DNA of 64,000 nucleotides from Lucinisca nassula (GCA_963580285.1 OY757024.1:126294045-126358044), one strand, 5' to 3'. Positions 20,844 through 33,284 are shown, counted from the stretch's first letter. The notes: a model not told the origin generated them from the sequence alone. Made by a program: numbers and translations.

Positions 20844-23397
20844 TCTAGGAGGTGGGATCACGGCGTCCCGCAAACCCCCATGCTGACAAGACAACCGAGC
20901 GTGATCTCTGACAGGTGTACGGGCAGCTGTGGGGTAAGGCACAAGAAAGATGTTAGATGAATGACATGAATTATTTACAGTATCTACATACAACGCTTAC
21001 AAACACAAAACATCACAATTTGTTGCTTCTGTAGCCAACTCACGACGTCCGCTCCGAAGGCAAAACAATGTTCTGTGCTCGGAACGGGTGACGTGAATAC
21101 CTACAGAAGCAAACAACAAAACAACAACAAAAACAAAAAAAGAAACAACACAAGACGCGACTGGCCAGTTTATAACTTAGGGTGAATTCCCCACTCGCGT
21201 GAAACTTCCTCTCGCGAACTAGTAGAACTAGTCTATCAACATAGTTGATAATCATAGGTTTAGCGATCACGTTTGCCGATCAGAGGTTTAGCGATCGTCC
21301 AAATAACCTGCAGGTAAGTTGACCTCTTCCATGGTCTCACATTTGTTTACAACGAACAATGATTTAGATTCTGCTTCTACCCTGGTAGGCGCTGATTACG
21401 GCGGTCTGTCCGCCCTTGCTGGACCCTAACGCCTAGCGTCGTACCAGTACCTGCTGCTATGAAGCAGGGAGCAGCAGGTCACACATTGTTGTGCCTGCAA
21501 ATTACGATAACTGGACTAGAAACGAGTCACAAAACATACATGCTATATCATGATCCCCCTCCCGGAGAAGTAAGAATATGTTCATGCATATACCGTTATT
21601 GCGCATGCGCCGACCAGACATACAGGCTGATTAGTGCATGCGACAAATAACCGTACAGCAGAACTCAACTTGACTGTGCATCAAATTATCAGCACCCAGC
21701 GCTTGACACAATAATACTCAAAGTTCATGTTTCCTTACTGAGCACTACAGAAATCAATTAATGCTGCTCACTACTACTGAGCATAATACTCATCAAATTT
21801 GTGCTCACTACATTATCACAAGTAAGAGGCAATTGAACAGACCACGCCTTTGCGCTACCTGGTCAGCCGCCAATTACAGGAAACATAACAATCTCTATTT
21901 CATATCCTTCTCCGCGACATGGCTCACAAATATAGCTATTCACAAATTCAATACATTAATAACAGATAGAAACTACAACAGAAGATTTTCATCTATAATC
22001 CACAACATTTGTTAGTGTCTCATAAGGGCCAACACTGTTTGCCGTAAATTCTCTCTATGGGCACCCCGTCACAACCGTCCTCGCGACGCCGATGACGCAG
22101 CTGACGTCATCCCCGCCGCTCAGGCCGTTATGACGTGTGGCGACCAAATACTCCCACTTATCATCATCACGTTCTTTATATGTACATACATGCACAAACT
22201 GAGTTATCAGACAAAAACGGCATCATTACAAAATGAACTCGTAATTCTTCTTGAACAAAATTATTTCTAATCAACGTGAACATGCTTGTAAAATAAAATT
22301 CATTACGGTTCATCACCACGGATAACCCAACAGGCTCTTGTAAGAGTTTGCCCTGATGATGAAGATATGATTAAACCCGTCTTAAGTTTACGTCCCCTCT
22401 ACACCTAATATCATATTGGGACGGAACCACGGTTTTCTAACCACAGCTAGTCAAAAGTCATGGATCAAACAAGTGACCCGGCGTTTATTAATTACATTCT
22501 ACAAAAGGGGTCTAAAAGCCTAAATGAATCTAGAATGAGCGGGTGTCCAAACTTTACGTCTCACCAACATCTAGGGTCAGCATGAGACAGGACCTCACTT
22601 AGAAAGACTCATTCTACTACTGGAGAAGCCTGGGATCAATTCTGCGACGTCTAGCTGGCAAAGCTAGTAGCCTAATCACTACAGGCCACAACAGTGAATT
22701 CAGAATAGGCTTCAGAAAGTTGGGGTATACTAGAAGTAAACCCCTCCAAAACCTACAAGCATGTTCATACAAAAATAATACTAAACATAGATTTAACATA
22801 CCTTTCAATATACTTTCTATTTCCCGACACGATGTTGTGGGTACACGTTACCACTTGACCTGCTGCTAAAGTGTTCGTTTTTTTCAGGGTTTATATATCT
22901 ATGAATACTACCAGAAAAATCATGCCTACTCATATTACCTTGCTTTGTTCGTGGCGAAGTGGAGATACCGGCCACAAACAAAGCTAGATAGCAAAAATCG
23001 AGTAGATAATGGATTTGAGTTCAAATAGTATCTTTCCCATAGGAAAAATTGATGAAACGACCCTATAAATCAATGCCATGACTCCTGTTAAAACGAACAC
23101 CCTCACAACACGTGACGGGAATGAAAATAATATATGGCACAATTTGGCGGTTGGCGATATTTAGGCAAATTCTATAGGACTCAGCCTTATAGCGGCCCCC
23201 TGCATTGTAAAAACAGCTCTCTATAAACCACTCATGCATACATCGTATGATATGTGCATGACTTGTTCATGGAGCAGCATAGTTTGCGTACCATATTTCA
23301 CCTAAAATATTTCACTCGCACCGCCCTACCATATATCTACTAAAATAATTCAGATGTGCATAAGCACCAGAGAGGTTTCCTATTCCATCTCGTAACA
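20844..23397 (-). repeat. 3' LTR (outer terminus altered)
   Basis: It matches 27755-30309 from 20852 on. Differences include a 3-base indel near 21765, a 5-base indel near 22056 and single substitutions near 21912, 22278, 22851, 23190 and 23351. The expected TGTTACAT terminus is replaced by TCTAGGAG. Confidence 0.88.
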
Positions 23398-23413
23398 AAG
23401 GTTTCCCCTTTTG
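23398..23413 (-). promoter_or_regulatory. Polypurine tract candidate
   Basis: On the minus strand AAAAGGGGAAACCTT abuts the 3' LTR, where plus-strand priming is expected. Confidence 0.6.
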
Positions 23414-23569
23414 GAGAAAAAACAATCAGATATGTTTTTTCTTTGTGTATAGAGATGGAATAGGATGAACCTATCTAAACAAGACAGCTATTTACACAAC
23501 AACCGTGCGAAGAATTACCTACTAAGGTAGTCTGCCCCCAAATTTTCTTAAGTAAAATTAGCTAATAAG

Positions 23570-26500
23570 CTACGGTGGTTTGCCCCAGAATTTTCCTGTT
23601 CCCCGGACACTCTGTTGTTTATTAGAAAACGGATATCGTTTTAATCTTACTGGAGGTGGCCTTGTTGGCTTAACAGATTTGATTGATTTCACAGGTTCTG
23701 ACATAAATGTGGTACATATAATTTGGTCTGTCTGACATGTCAGTCCTGCAAGGCGCTGTTCTCTCAGCCCTTCTGTCTCCTCACTCTCCTCTGACGTTAG
23801 TGTGTGTGGGACGCTAACGTCGCCGTCACTTTCCGGTTGCTCTGCAGTTTCAAAACTGCTGTCTTCAAATGAAGACTCGTCGACGTCATTTCTGTCATGA
23901 CTGTCTGTCGACATAATAGGTTTAGAGATCAGACAATGAGACGTCACAGTCTGACGCTCAACATATTGCTTCAGTATATTAGCGTGATATGTGTTAACAT
24001 TTCCATTGACGTCAATCTTATAATCCATTCTGTTCACTACCTCAACCACTTCATAAGGACCTTTCCATTGAAGCAATAATTTATTACTGTCTGTCGGTAG
24101 TAACAACAGCACTTTATCGCCGACGTCAAATTTACGCGACCTCGCGCCTTTATCATAATAAGCTTTCTGCTTAATCTGAACCTTCTTTAAATTATCACGC
24201 GCTAATTTGCATGTCTGCTCTAACCGTTCCCTAAGCTCAATAACGTATTGATACGTCGAAAGAACTTGCTCATCGCGTACCTCTTCAGCCCATAATTCTC
24301 TTAATATTGCCATTGGACCTCTGACGTTACGTCCATATAACAACTCAAAAGGGGAGTATCCCAAAGACTCTCGTGGGACTTCCCTAACCGCAAATAATAA
24401 AGCTGGAAGATATTTATCCCAATCTTTTGGACGTTCAGCACACATGCGACGTAACATCTGCTTTAACGTAGCGTGGAAACGCTCTATCAGTCCGTTGCAA
24501 ATTGGGTGTCTCGGACTACACGTTAACTGTTGAAGAGAAAGAAGTCTGCTGACTTCCTTCATTACCTCAGCAGTAAACTGTGATCCACAATCAGTCAACA
24601 TTTCATCAGGAATGCCAACCCTACTAAACATTTCAATAAGCGCTTCCGCGACACGTTCCGTCTCAATACTCGGTAAAGCTATCGCCTCTGGATACCTTGT
24701 CGCATAATCTATCATGGTTAAAATATACCGAGATTTCCTATCAGATCGAGGCTCAATTGGACCAACTATGTCCACTGCCACCCTCTTAAATGGCGTATCA
24801 ATCAATGGCATTTTTCCTAGAGGTACTTTAGTGACCCGACCTTTCTGAATAGTTCTCTGACAAATATCACAAGATTTACAAAATCTAGCGACATCACCGC
24901 AAATACCGGGCCAGTAAAACTCAGTTACAACTCTATCCAATGTCTTCCTAATACCCATATGTCCAGATATAAGCGTTTCATGAGCCAGTTTCAACACCTT
25001 TCCTCGGAAACTTTGAGGGACCACAAGTTGGAAAGAGACTTTGTTACCCTTGGTGAACTCCCTATATGCCAAACCTTTTTTCTCAATAAACCTAGTTTCA
25101 CCTCGGTTTAAACCACGACTCACAGTCTTGTTCCCAGATACAACCCTTTTCCTGATGTTTTCCAAAGTTGGATCATCAACCTGAGCTTGCTTGAAAGCCT
25201 CCTTGTCATCGTTAATGATCTGATCGGGAACCTTAAGTTTTCTGTAAGGCTTCTCATCCTGCCTAGTTTGAGACCTAGTTACAGCCGCAGCTGAGAAATG
25301 AGACATATCAGGAAGTTTTGATCCATCAATGTTACCGATAACCAAATCGTACAACGTATCATCCATACACAAAGCTTCAGTTTTTCCAGTGAAAAAAGGA
25401 CAATCAATGTCAATCATTGCCAAAGGATACCTTTGTGTGGATTCATCAATCAACGTAACATTTGATTCCTTTCCTATTAACTGACTATCCGAAACCAAAC
25501 TTCTCCGAACGACACAGCCTGTACACCCAGTATCTCTTAATACAACCACCTTTTTATTATTAACCAATCCTTGTGCCGTCGGTAACCTTGCCTTTAAGAA
25601 GTAACAGACACCTTCCCTAGTTTCCTTACTACACTCCTCCCTATCCGAAATCAAAGGATCACCAACCTTATTTTCAAAAATACTTCCAATCTCATCACCT
25701 TTCCTAGTTACTTCCGTCTGACAAAAACTAACTTGGTGTGCTGCGCCACGTGGTGTGCTATTATTTTTACCGCGTCCGCGAAAAGACCCTCTAAAATTAC
25801 CACGACCACGTGTATAACCACGACCTACATTCTGCGTATTCTCATTCTTAACCTGAGAACCTTGAGTCTCTACGCGCGTGTTAAAATTTTCCTTAACACC
25901 GCTATCCCCAACTCCAGTTGCTCCTACCTCTGCGCTATACAATTGTTTCCTGTCGGGGTTCTTAAAACATTTAATTGTTAAATGCCCCTTACCGCATATG
26001 CTACACTTGATATCCAGTCTACCACTCGGTTTGTTCGAGTCAACCTTGTCCTGTTTACCCTGCGCTGCGCCTCTATTATCGCGTTGCCCCTTATTAATGC
26101 AATTATATACGCCCCCGCGCGCTTCTGCAAACAAATCTGCCTCCCTAGCCATTTCATCTAAATCACCAAACTGTTTTGGCTTCAGATGTACATACAGTTC
26201 TCTATTACATGACTCCAGGAACTGATCCCTTGCCATGAAATCACAGACAGCCGGAAAAGATTTTTCTATCTTTGCCATATTAAGCCATTTTTCTAAATAA
26301 CTTCTCAGTCTACTACTGAACTGTATGAACGTTTCTGATTTCTCGGGCCTACTATAACGAAACTGCTTCCTAAATCCGCGCTCTGTCATGTCAAAATTCT
26401 TTAATAAAGCGTCCTTTAACTTTTCATAATCCGCCGCATCCTCATTTGACAACCGGTCATATACATCAAGTGCGCGCCCTTTGAGCAATGCACTTAAATA

Positions 26501-27046
26501 CGCGGCCCAAACACTCTTATCCCATTTATTAGCCGTAGCATATTTCTCAAACCTAGATAAATAACTATCCATTTTATCTTTACCCTCTTCAAAATAAGGT
26601 AACTTAGGATCCCGGGCATGAGCCACCTTCTCAGCTTTTTGCCTTTCAAATTCTAGCTCGAGCTTCGCTCTCTGCATTTCTAACTGATTCCTTAATTCTT
26701 GGTGCTGTAGCTCAAACCCATGTTTTATTTGTTCTAAATGGGCCTCACTAATCTCTTTTGCCTCCCTTTCAGTCTTAATGCGTGCCATTTCAAGTTCCTT
26801 ATTAACATTCAACATAGCTAGTTCATGTGCCCTTTCCTTTTCCTTTTCTTCTAACTTAGCTAGTTCATGTACCCTTTCCTTTTCCTTTTCCTCAGACCTT
26901 AACCTTTCTAAATCCCTTTGCTCTTGCCTTTCTGCCCGCTCAATATCTTGCTGCTCTTTAACAAAACCTTGTAACTCCTTCCCCTCATAACCTAAGTCCT
27001 TTCCCATTTGCATTAAACGCTCCATTATTGATAACGTAAATCTCAC
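23570..27046 (-). CDS. Gag-protease-integrase polyprotein without RT/RNase H
   Basis: This 1158-codon open frame encodes, in order, a charged coiled coil (about 1-143) and a gag region resembling the SCAN fold (YLSRFEKYA, SETFIQFSSRLRSYL, RDQFLESC; about 155-310). Next come a CCHC knuckle CSICGKGHLTIKC (~347) and an aspartic protease motif LRDTGCTGCVV (~500). The integrase has the zinc segment HETLISGHMG...CKSCDIC (~687-722), VAVDIVG, TDCGSQF and LIERFH with D-x35-E spacing, and a GPY/F-like WKGPY (~1010). No RT or RNase H motif is present. Integrase directly after protease is the Gmr1-like pol order, in which RT would follow; here the ORF ends about where RT should start. Confidence 0.9.
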   Translation of the reverse strand: MRFTLSIMERLMQMGKDLGYEGKELQGFVKEQQDIERAERQEQRDLERLRSEEKEKERVHELAKLEEKEKERAHELAMLNVNKELEMARIKTEREAKEISEAHLEQIKHGFELQHQELRNQLEMQRAKLELEFERQKAEKVAHARDPKLPYFEEGKDKMDSYLSRFEKYATANKWDKSVWAAYLSALLKGRALDVYDRLSNEDAADYEKLKDALLKNFDMTERGFRKQFRYSRPEKSETFIQFSSRLRSYLEKWLNMAKIEKSFPAVCDFMARDQFLESCNRELYVHLKPKQFGDLDEMAREADLFAEARGGVYNCINKGQRDNRGAAQGKQDKVDSNKPSGRLDIKCSICGKGHLTIKCFKNPDRKQLYSAEVGATGVGDSGVKENFNTRVETQGSQVKNENTQNVGRGYTRGRGNFRGSFRGRGKNNSTPRGAAHQVSFCQTEVTRKGDEIGSIFENKVGDPLISDREECSKETREGVCYFLKARLPTAQGLVNNKKVVVLRDTGCTGCVVRRSLVSDSQLIGKESNVTLIDESTQRYPLAMIDIDCPFFTGKTEALCMDDTLYDLVIGNIDGSKLPDMSHFSAAAVTRSQTRQDEKPYRKLKVPDQIINDDKEAFKQAQVDDPTLENIRKRVVSGNKTVSRGLNRGETRFIEKKGLAYREFTKGNKVSFQLVVPQSFRGKVLKLAHETLISGHMGIRKTLDRVVTEFYWPGICGDVARFCKSCDICQRTIQKGRVTKVPLGKMPLIDTPFKRVAVDIVGPIEPRSDRKSRYILTMIDYATRYPEAIALPSIETERVAEALIEMFSRVGIPDEMLTDCGSQFTAEVMKEVSRLLSLQQLTCSPRHPICNGLIERFHATLKQMLRRMCAERPKDWDKYLPALLFAVREVPRESLGYSPFELLYGRNVRGPMAILRELWAEEVRDEQVLSTYQYVIELRERLEQTCKLARDNLKKVQIKQKAYYDKGARSRKFDVGDKVLLLLPTDSNKLLLQWKGPYEVVEVVNRMDYKIDVNGNVNTYHANILKQYVERQTVTSHCLISKPIMSTDSHDRNDVDESSFEDSSFETAEQPESDGDVSVPHTLTSEESEETEGLREQRLAGLTCQTDQIICTTFMSEPVKSIKSVKPTRPPPVRLKRYPFSNKQQSVRGTGKFWGKPP

Positions 27047-27734
27047 GTTACTATCAAAACCACTATAAACTGATCAGTTATGATCAGTGATGATTGAATG
27101 GGCTTAACTAAAACGTTAAGATATGTGTTATACGCATTAATCTAACTAAAACGTTAGTTATTAAAGCACACGCGATTTGAAATGTCAAATGCTTTCAGCA
27201 CAGTATGACGTTGCGTACTGGTAGTCTAATATGACGTCATAAACTGACGACGTTTACAGAAAAATGCTACAATCCGAAGTTTTATCACATTACAAAACTC
27301 CGATCATAACAAGTCACCATTAATGTTTCTATTACGTCATACCTAACTTCAAGCCACAGCGTAAATATTAACGCTACCGTTATGTCAACGTCAGTAAATT
27401 GTTAACGTCACTACGTCAGAACCATGTGTGGGTAAGATCAATTAGTAGCTCCAGTTTAACTTAGTAGAATGCCAGGTAACACAATTAAGTGGGGTCTACT
27501 TAAATTTTTCGTTACCAAGAAAAAGTGGGGTTTGCCTTGCCTTCCTGCTCAGAAATTATCGACTTGTCAGTATCCATTCAGTTGAATACATGGGTTTCGC
27601 ACTTCATCAACGCAGGAAGGAAGATTAAAGTTAATTTCTAAATGTGGCTGTCAATGCATTTTTTTTTTAAAGTTGATGATTCAGAGTATCAATGTGCTGT
27701 TCCACAGCCGGGAACACCAGCCAGAGATCAAATC

Positions 27735-27754
27735 CTCACTTCACTGACACCAAA
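27735..27754 (-). promoter_or_regulatory. Primer binding site candidate
   Basis: On the minus strand the bases after the 5' LTR read TTTGGTGTCAGTGAAGTGAG. TGGTGTCAGTGAAG has the TGG start expected for pairing with a tRNA 3' CCA. The tRNA is not identified. Confidence 0.6.
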
Positions 27755-30309
27755 TGTTACATGTGGGTTTACGGCGTCCTGCAAACACCCATGCTGACAA
27801 GACAACCGAGCGTGATCTCTGACAGGTGTACGGGCAGCTGTGGGGTAAGGCACAAGAAAGATGTTAGATGAATGACATGAATTATTTACAGTATCTACAT
27901 ACAACGCTTACAAACACAAAACATCACAATTTGTTGCTTCTGTAGCCAACTCACGACGTCCGCTCCGAAGGCAAAACAATGTTCTGTGCTCGGAACGGGT
28001 GACGTGAATACCTACAGAAGCAAACAACAAAACAACAACAAAAACAAAAAAAGAAACAACACAAGACGCGACTGGCCAGTTTATAACTTAGGGTGAATTC
28101 CCCACTCGCGTGAAACTTCCTCTCGCGAACTAGTAGAACTAGTCTATCAACATAGTTGATAATCATAGGTTTAGCGATCACGTTTGCCGATCAGAGGTTT
28201 AGCGATCGTCCAAATAACCTGCAGGTAAGTTGACCTCTTCCATGGTCTCACATTTGTTTACAACGAACAATGATTTAGATTCTGCTTCTACCCTGGTAGG
28301 CGCTGATTACGGCGGTCTGTCCGCCCTTGCTGGACCCTAACGCCTAGCGTCGTACCAGTACCTGCTGCTATGAAGCAGGGAGCAGCAGGTCACACATTGT
28401 TGTGCCTGCAAATTACGATAACTGGACTAGAAACGAGTCACAAAACATACATGCTATATCATGATCCCCCTCCCGGAGAAGTAAGAATATGTTCATGCAT
28501 ATACCGTTATTGCGCATGCGCCGACCAGACATACAGGCTGATTAGTGCATGCGACAAATAACCGTACAGCAGAACTCAACTTGACTGTGCATCAAATTAT
28601 CAGCACCCAGCGCTTGACACAATAATACTCAAAGTTCATGTTTCCTTACTGAGCACTACAGAAATCAATTAATGCTCACTACTACTGAGCATAATACTCA
28701 TCAAATTTGTGCTCACTACATTATCACAAGTAAGAGGCAATTGAACAGACCACGCCTTTGCGCTACCTGGTCAGCCGCCAATTACAGGAAACATAACAAT
28801 CTCTATTTCATATCCTTCTCCGCGACACGGCTCACAAATATAGCTATTCACAAATTCAATACATTAATAACAGATAGAAACTACAACAGAAGATTTTCAT
28901 CTATAATCCACAACATTTGTTAGTGTCTCATAAGGGCCAACACTGTTTGCCGTAAATTCTCTCTATTTGGTAGGCACCCCGTCACAACCGTCCTCGCGAC
29001 GCCGATGACGCAGCTGACGTCATCCCCGCCGCTCAGGCCGTTATGACGTGTGGCGACCAAATACTCCCACTTATCATCATCACGTTCTTTATATGTACAT
29101 ACATGCACAAACTGAGTTATCAGACAAAAACGGCATCATTACAAAATGAACTCGTAATTCTTCTTGAACAAAATTATTTCTAATCAACGGGAACATGCTT
29201 GTAAAATAAAATTCATTACGGTTCATCACCACGGATAACCCAACAGGCTCTTGTAAGAGTTTGCCCTGATGATGAAGATATGATTAAACCCGTCTTAAGT
29301 TTACGTCCCCTCTACACCTAATATCATATTGGGACGGAACCACGGTTTTCTAACCACAGCTAGTCAAAAGTCATGGATCAAACAAGTGACCCGGCGTTTA
29401 TTAATTACATTCTACAAAAGGGGTCTAAAAGCCTAAATGAATCTAGAATGAGCGGGTGTCCAAACTTTACGTCTCACCAACATCTAGGGTCAGCATGAGA
29501 CAGGACCTCACTTAGAAAGACTCATTCTACTACTGGAGAAGCCTGGGATCAATTCTGCGACGTCTAGCTGGCAAAGCTAGTAGCCTAATCACTACAGGCC
29601 ACAACAGTGAATTCAGAATAGGCTTCAGAAAGTTGGGGTATACTAGAAGTAAACCCCTCCAAAACCTACAAGCATGTTCATACAAAAATAATACTAAACA
29701 TAGATTTAACATACCTTTCAATATACTTTCTATTTCCCGACACGATGTTGTGGATACACGTTACCACTTGACCTGCTGCTAAAGTGTTCGTTTTTTTCAG
29801 GGTTTATATATCTATGAATACTACCAGAAAATCATGCCTACTCATATTACCTTGCTTTGTTCGTGGCGAAGTGGAGATACCGGCCACAAACAAAGCTAGA
29901 TAGCAAAAATCGAGTAGATAATGGATTTGAGTTCAAATAGTATCTTTCCCATAGGAAAAATTGATGAAACGACCCTATAAATCAATGCCATGACTCCTGT
30001 TAAAACGAACACCCTCACAACACGTGACGGGAATGAAAATAATATATGGCACAATTTGGCGGTTGGCGATATTTAGGCAAATTCTATAGGACTCAGCCTA
30101 ATAGCGGCCCCCTGTATTGTAAAAACAGCTCTCTATAAACCACTCATGCATACATCGTATGATATGTGCATGACTTGTTCATGGAGCAGCATAGTTTGCG
30201 TACCATATTTCACCTAAAATACTTCACTCGCACCGCCCTACCATATATCTACTAAAATAATTTAGATGTGCATAAGCACCAGAGAGGTTTCCTATTCCAT
30301 CTCGTAACA
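27755..30309 (-). repeat. 5' LTR
   Basis: In + orientation it starts TGTTACATGTGGG and ends ATCTCGTAACA, giving the inverted ends TGTTAC/GTAACA. It holds no recognisable protein; short open frames occur identically in both LTRs. Confidence 0.9.
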
Positions 30310-32168
30310 GTTAGCCCCTAAACCAAACAAAAGAAACGACCAAAAGAAATAGCCCTTAAACCTGACATGTTGGAACGTCCGTCTGTCACAAATTCGTGTC
30401 CACTCTATAACTTGAAAACCATTCAAGCTATCTTCACGAAACTTCATATAATATTAATCAATATTAGACGACGTGCAGAGCGCAAGAATTTTAACTCTCG
30501 CATTTATACTTTTGAGTTATCTCCCTTAGAAGTTTGTCGGTATGTGTATATGTATGGGCAAATCATGTCCGGTCAATAACTTTCTTATTTTTAGATGGCT
30601 TTTGAAATTACATGGGAGAAATATTAACCACCATAAGACGATGTGTGGTGCGCATGAAGCAGGACGGTACCTCAAAGGTCAAGGTCATACTTTAACTGTT
30701 ACTTAGAGGTCAAAGGTAAAAAAGGCGACTTTTTCGTGTTTGGTCAATAACTTTCTTACTTTTAGATGGATTTTCAAATTACTTGGCAGAAATGTTAACC
30801 ACCACAAGATGATGTGTTGCGTGCATGACCCAGGTTGGTACCTCAAAGGACAAGGTCATACTTAGAGGTCAAATGTAAAAAAGGGGACTTTTTTTCGTGT
30901 TTTGTCAATAACTTTCTTTTTTTTGGATAGAATTTGAAATTACTTGGCAGAAATGTTAACTATCATGAGACAATGTGTTGCACGCATGATTCAGGTTGGT
31001 ACCTCAAAGGTCAAGGTCATACATAGAGGTCAAAGGTAAAAATGGGGCTTTTTTTCCTGTTTGGTCAATAACTTTCTTATTTTTAGATGGATTTTGAAAT
31101 AGCTTGGTAGAAATTTTAACCACCATGATACAACGTGTTGCGCATATGACCCAGTTTGGTACCTCAAAGGTCAAGGTCATACATAGATGTTAAAGGTAGA
31201 AAAAGGGGCCTTTTTGTGTTCTGTCAATAACTTTCTTATTTTAGATGGATTTTGAAATTACTTGGCAGAAATGTTAACCACTTTGAGACAATGTGGTGCG
31301 TGCATGACCCAGGTTGGTACCTCAAAGGTCAAGGTCATACTTAGAGGTCAAAGGTAAAGAAAGGGGCCTTTTTTCGTGCTTGGTTTATAACTTTTTTATT
31401 TGTAGATGGATTTTGAAATTACTTGGCAGAAATGTTAACAGCAATGAGACAATGTGTCTCTTGCATGACCCATGTTGGTACCTCAAAGATCAAGGTCATA
31501 CTAAGAGGTCAAAGGTAAAATAAAAAGGGGCCTTTTTTAGTGTTCAGTCAATAACTCTCTTACTCCTGGATAGATTGTGAAATTACTTGGCAGAAATGTT
31601 AACCATCATGAGATGATGTGTTGCACGCTAGACCAAGGTCGGTACCTCCAAGGTCATACTAAGGGGTCAAAGGTGAAAAAAAGTCTTTTTTTGTGTCCAG
31701 TCCATAACTTTTTTATTTCTGGATGGACTTTTTAAAGTAACATTGCAGAACTGTTCACCTTCATTAGACGATGGGTCCTGTGCAAGACCAAGGTCCATAC
31801 CTGCAATGTCAAGGTCATACCTAAAGGTCAAAGGTCAGAAAAGAGGCCTTTCTAGTGTACAGTCAATAACTTTCTTATTCTTTGATGGATTATGAAATTA
31901 CTTGGCAGAAATGTTAACCATCATGAGACGATGTGTTCTACCTCAAAGGTCAAGGCCATACTTAGAGGTCAAAGGTAAAAAAGGGCTTTTTTGTGTACGG
32001 TCAATAACTTTCTTATTTCTCTATGAACTTTTTAAAGTTACTTTGCAGAAATGTTCATCTTCATTAGATGATGTGTTGCACACAAGATACCTCAAATGTC
32101 AAGGTCATACTTAGAAGTCAAAAAGGGGGAGACATCATTCTGTGTTTTTGTAGAAAAACAAATTCTAG

Positions 32169-32555
32169 TTTATTTCATTTTTCCTTGGTTTTGCAAAAAA
32201 AATGATATCTAAATCCACAGAACCACAATCTGTAAAACACTAGCATAGAAATATGGCTCAAAGTTGCCTTTAGGTACTGCAACAGGGAATTTGAAGTAAA
32301 ATACCTAAATAGTACCAAAAATGAATGATTCCATTTTTTTTTTTAAATGCTGTTATTTCACCTAGTACATGTACTATTTTTAAATTCAGTGTATGGTAGC
32401 CAAAAAATGATCAGTTCTACCAATTTGGCAACTAGCTCATTGATTGACAAGGTGTTGAAATCTCTTGCATTTAGCCTTTAAAATGATTGGCCTTTTTAAG
32501 TGCTTTTGCCCATAACTAAATTAGTACTTTATTTAATTTCATTCATACAGTTTAT
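32169..32555. other. Intron 1 sequence, no gene seen
   Basis: AT-rich; no repeat recognised from elsewhere in the window. Confidence 0.4.
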
Positions 32556-32557
32556 AA

Positions 32558-32769
32558 CAATTTATCATATGACGTCGTGTCTGAGCGTGTAATAACGCCA
32601 TGTAATATTTTCGATAATCCACTAGTGGATTAAATATGCAAATTAGCTAGATACGTCCCGTAACCTTACATGTACGACGTCCTTAACGACGTCGCGTTTA
32701 CAAACGGCGGATTATTGACATTTTTGTAAACAATCGTGAATAAAATGCGTTTTAAATGTCATATGATAA
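32558..32769. repeat. MITE-like unit with TTTATCATATGAC ends
   Basis: tttatcatatgac at 32562 and its complement at 32756 bracket a CpG-bearing unit (acgacgtccttaacgacgtc inside). Confidence 0.5.
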
Positions 32770-32771
32770 AT

Positions 32772-32920
32772 AGGATCTTACATGAGTGCTCATGTATTAT
32801 TGAATTTATTGAACTCGTTGAGGAAAAGAGATAAAATGCTCGGCAAAGCCTCACATTTTATCCCTTTTCCTCGACTCGTTTAATAAATTCAATAATACAT
32901 GAGCGCTCATGTCAGATCCT
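32772..32920. repeat. Long near-perfect palindrome (~149 bp)
   Basis: Arms of about 70 bases, from aggatctta/catgagtgctcatg to catgagcgctcatg/tcagatcct, meet at a centre of cggcaaagcc. Confidence 0.85.
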
Positions 32921-33284
32921 CTATTTATGCAATCACTGCACCAAAGTTTCACTGTGTTAGTCATTGTACTTACATGATGGGTGCTTTGATACTTAAATGA
33001 AAACCAAAAATTTGAAATTAAGAAAAAAAACAGTTAATCCCAAGATTTGAACTGAAGGACAGAAAGAAGCCTGTTCAGCAACATTAACCTTGTCCAAAAG
33101 GCTTCTGATCTCATTCCATGACTGCACTGATATACAAAACAATGTTTAAATTTGTCTAATCTAATGAGTGATCTGTTGTGACCCCTACATCATGTGAACA
33201 AGTCCGTGAACTGATGATCCCCTAAACCCCACTTTATATAGAGAAAAAACTGGAGTTTACGGGGGTATACATTATCTTTCTTAT

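Larger units (their letters stand above)
20844..30309 (-). mobile_element. LTR retrotransposon, gag-PR-INT only, long LTRs
   Basis: Two direct repeats of about 2.55 kb (20844-23397 and 27755-30309) flank 4.36 kb. Roughly a dozen differences and small indels separate them, so insertion is recent. The internal ORF is antisense. Transcription runs from the right LTR leftward. The complete LTR has TGTTAC...GTAACA ends. No target duplication was found; the outer 16 bases of the left copy do not match the right one. Confidence 0.92.
20685..32168 (+). mobile_element. Helitron-like element H, split by the LTR retrotransposon
   Basis: A degraded 5' head TTATGTCTCCCCCGAA starts at 20685 with a gcgtctgtc tract. 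The 3' portion (30310-32168) carries about nine to ten ~160-bp monomers (ataactttcttatt..., ggcagaaatgttaac...). It ends GGGGGAGACAT (complement of the 5' ATGTCTCCCCC), then a TGTTTTT-GTAG-AAAAACA hairpin and CTAG before T. Pairing of head and tail across 9.5 kb is inference from the matching subterminal repeats. Confidence 0.55.

Noticed and set aside
21040..22808. Small open frames within the LTRs
   Set aside because: Each occurs identically in both LTRs and has no domain; they are non-coding LTR sequence.
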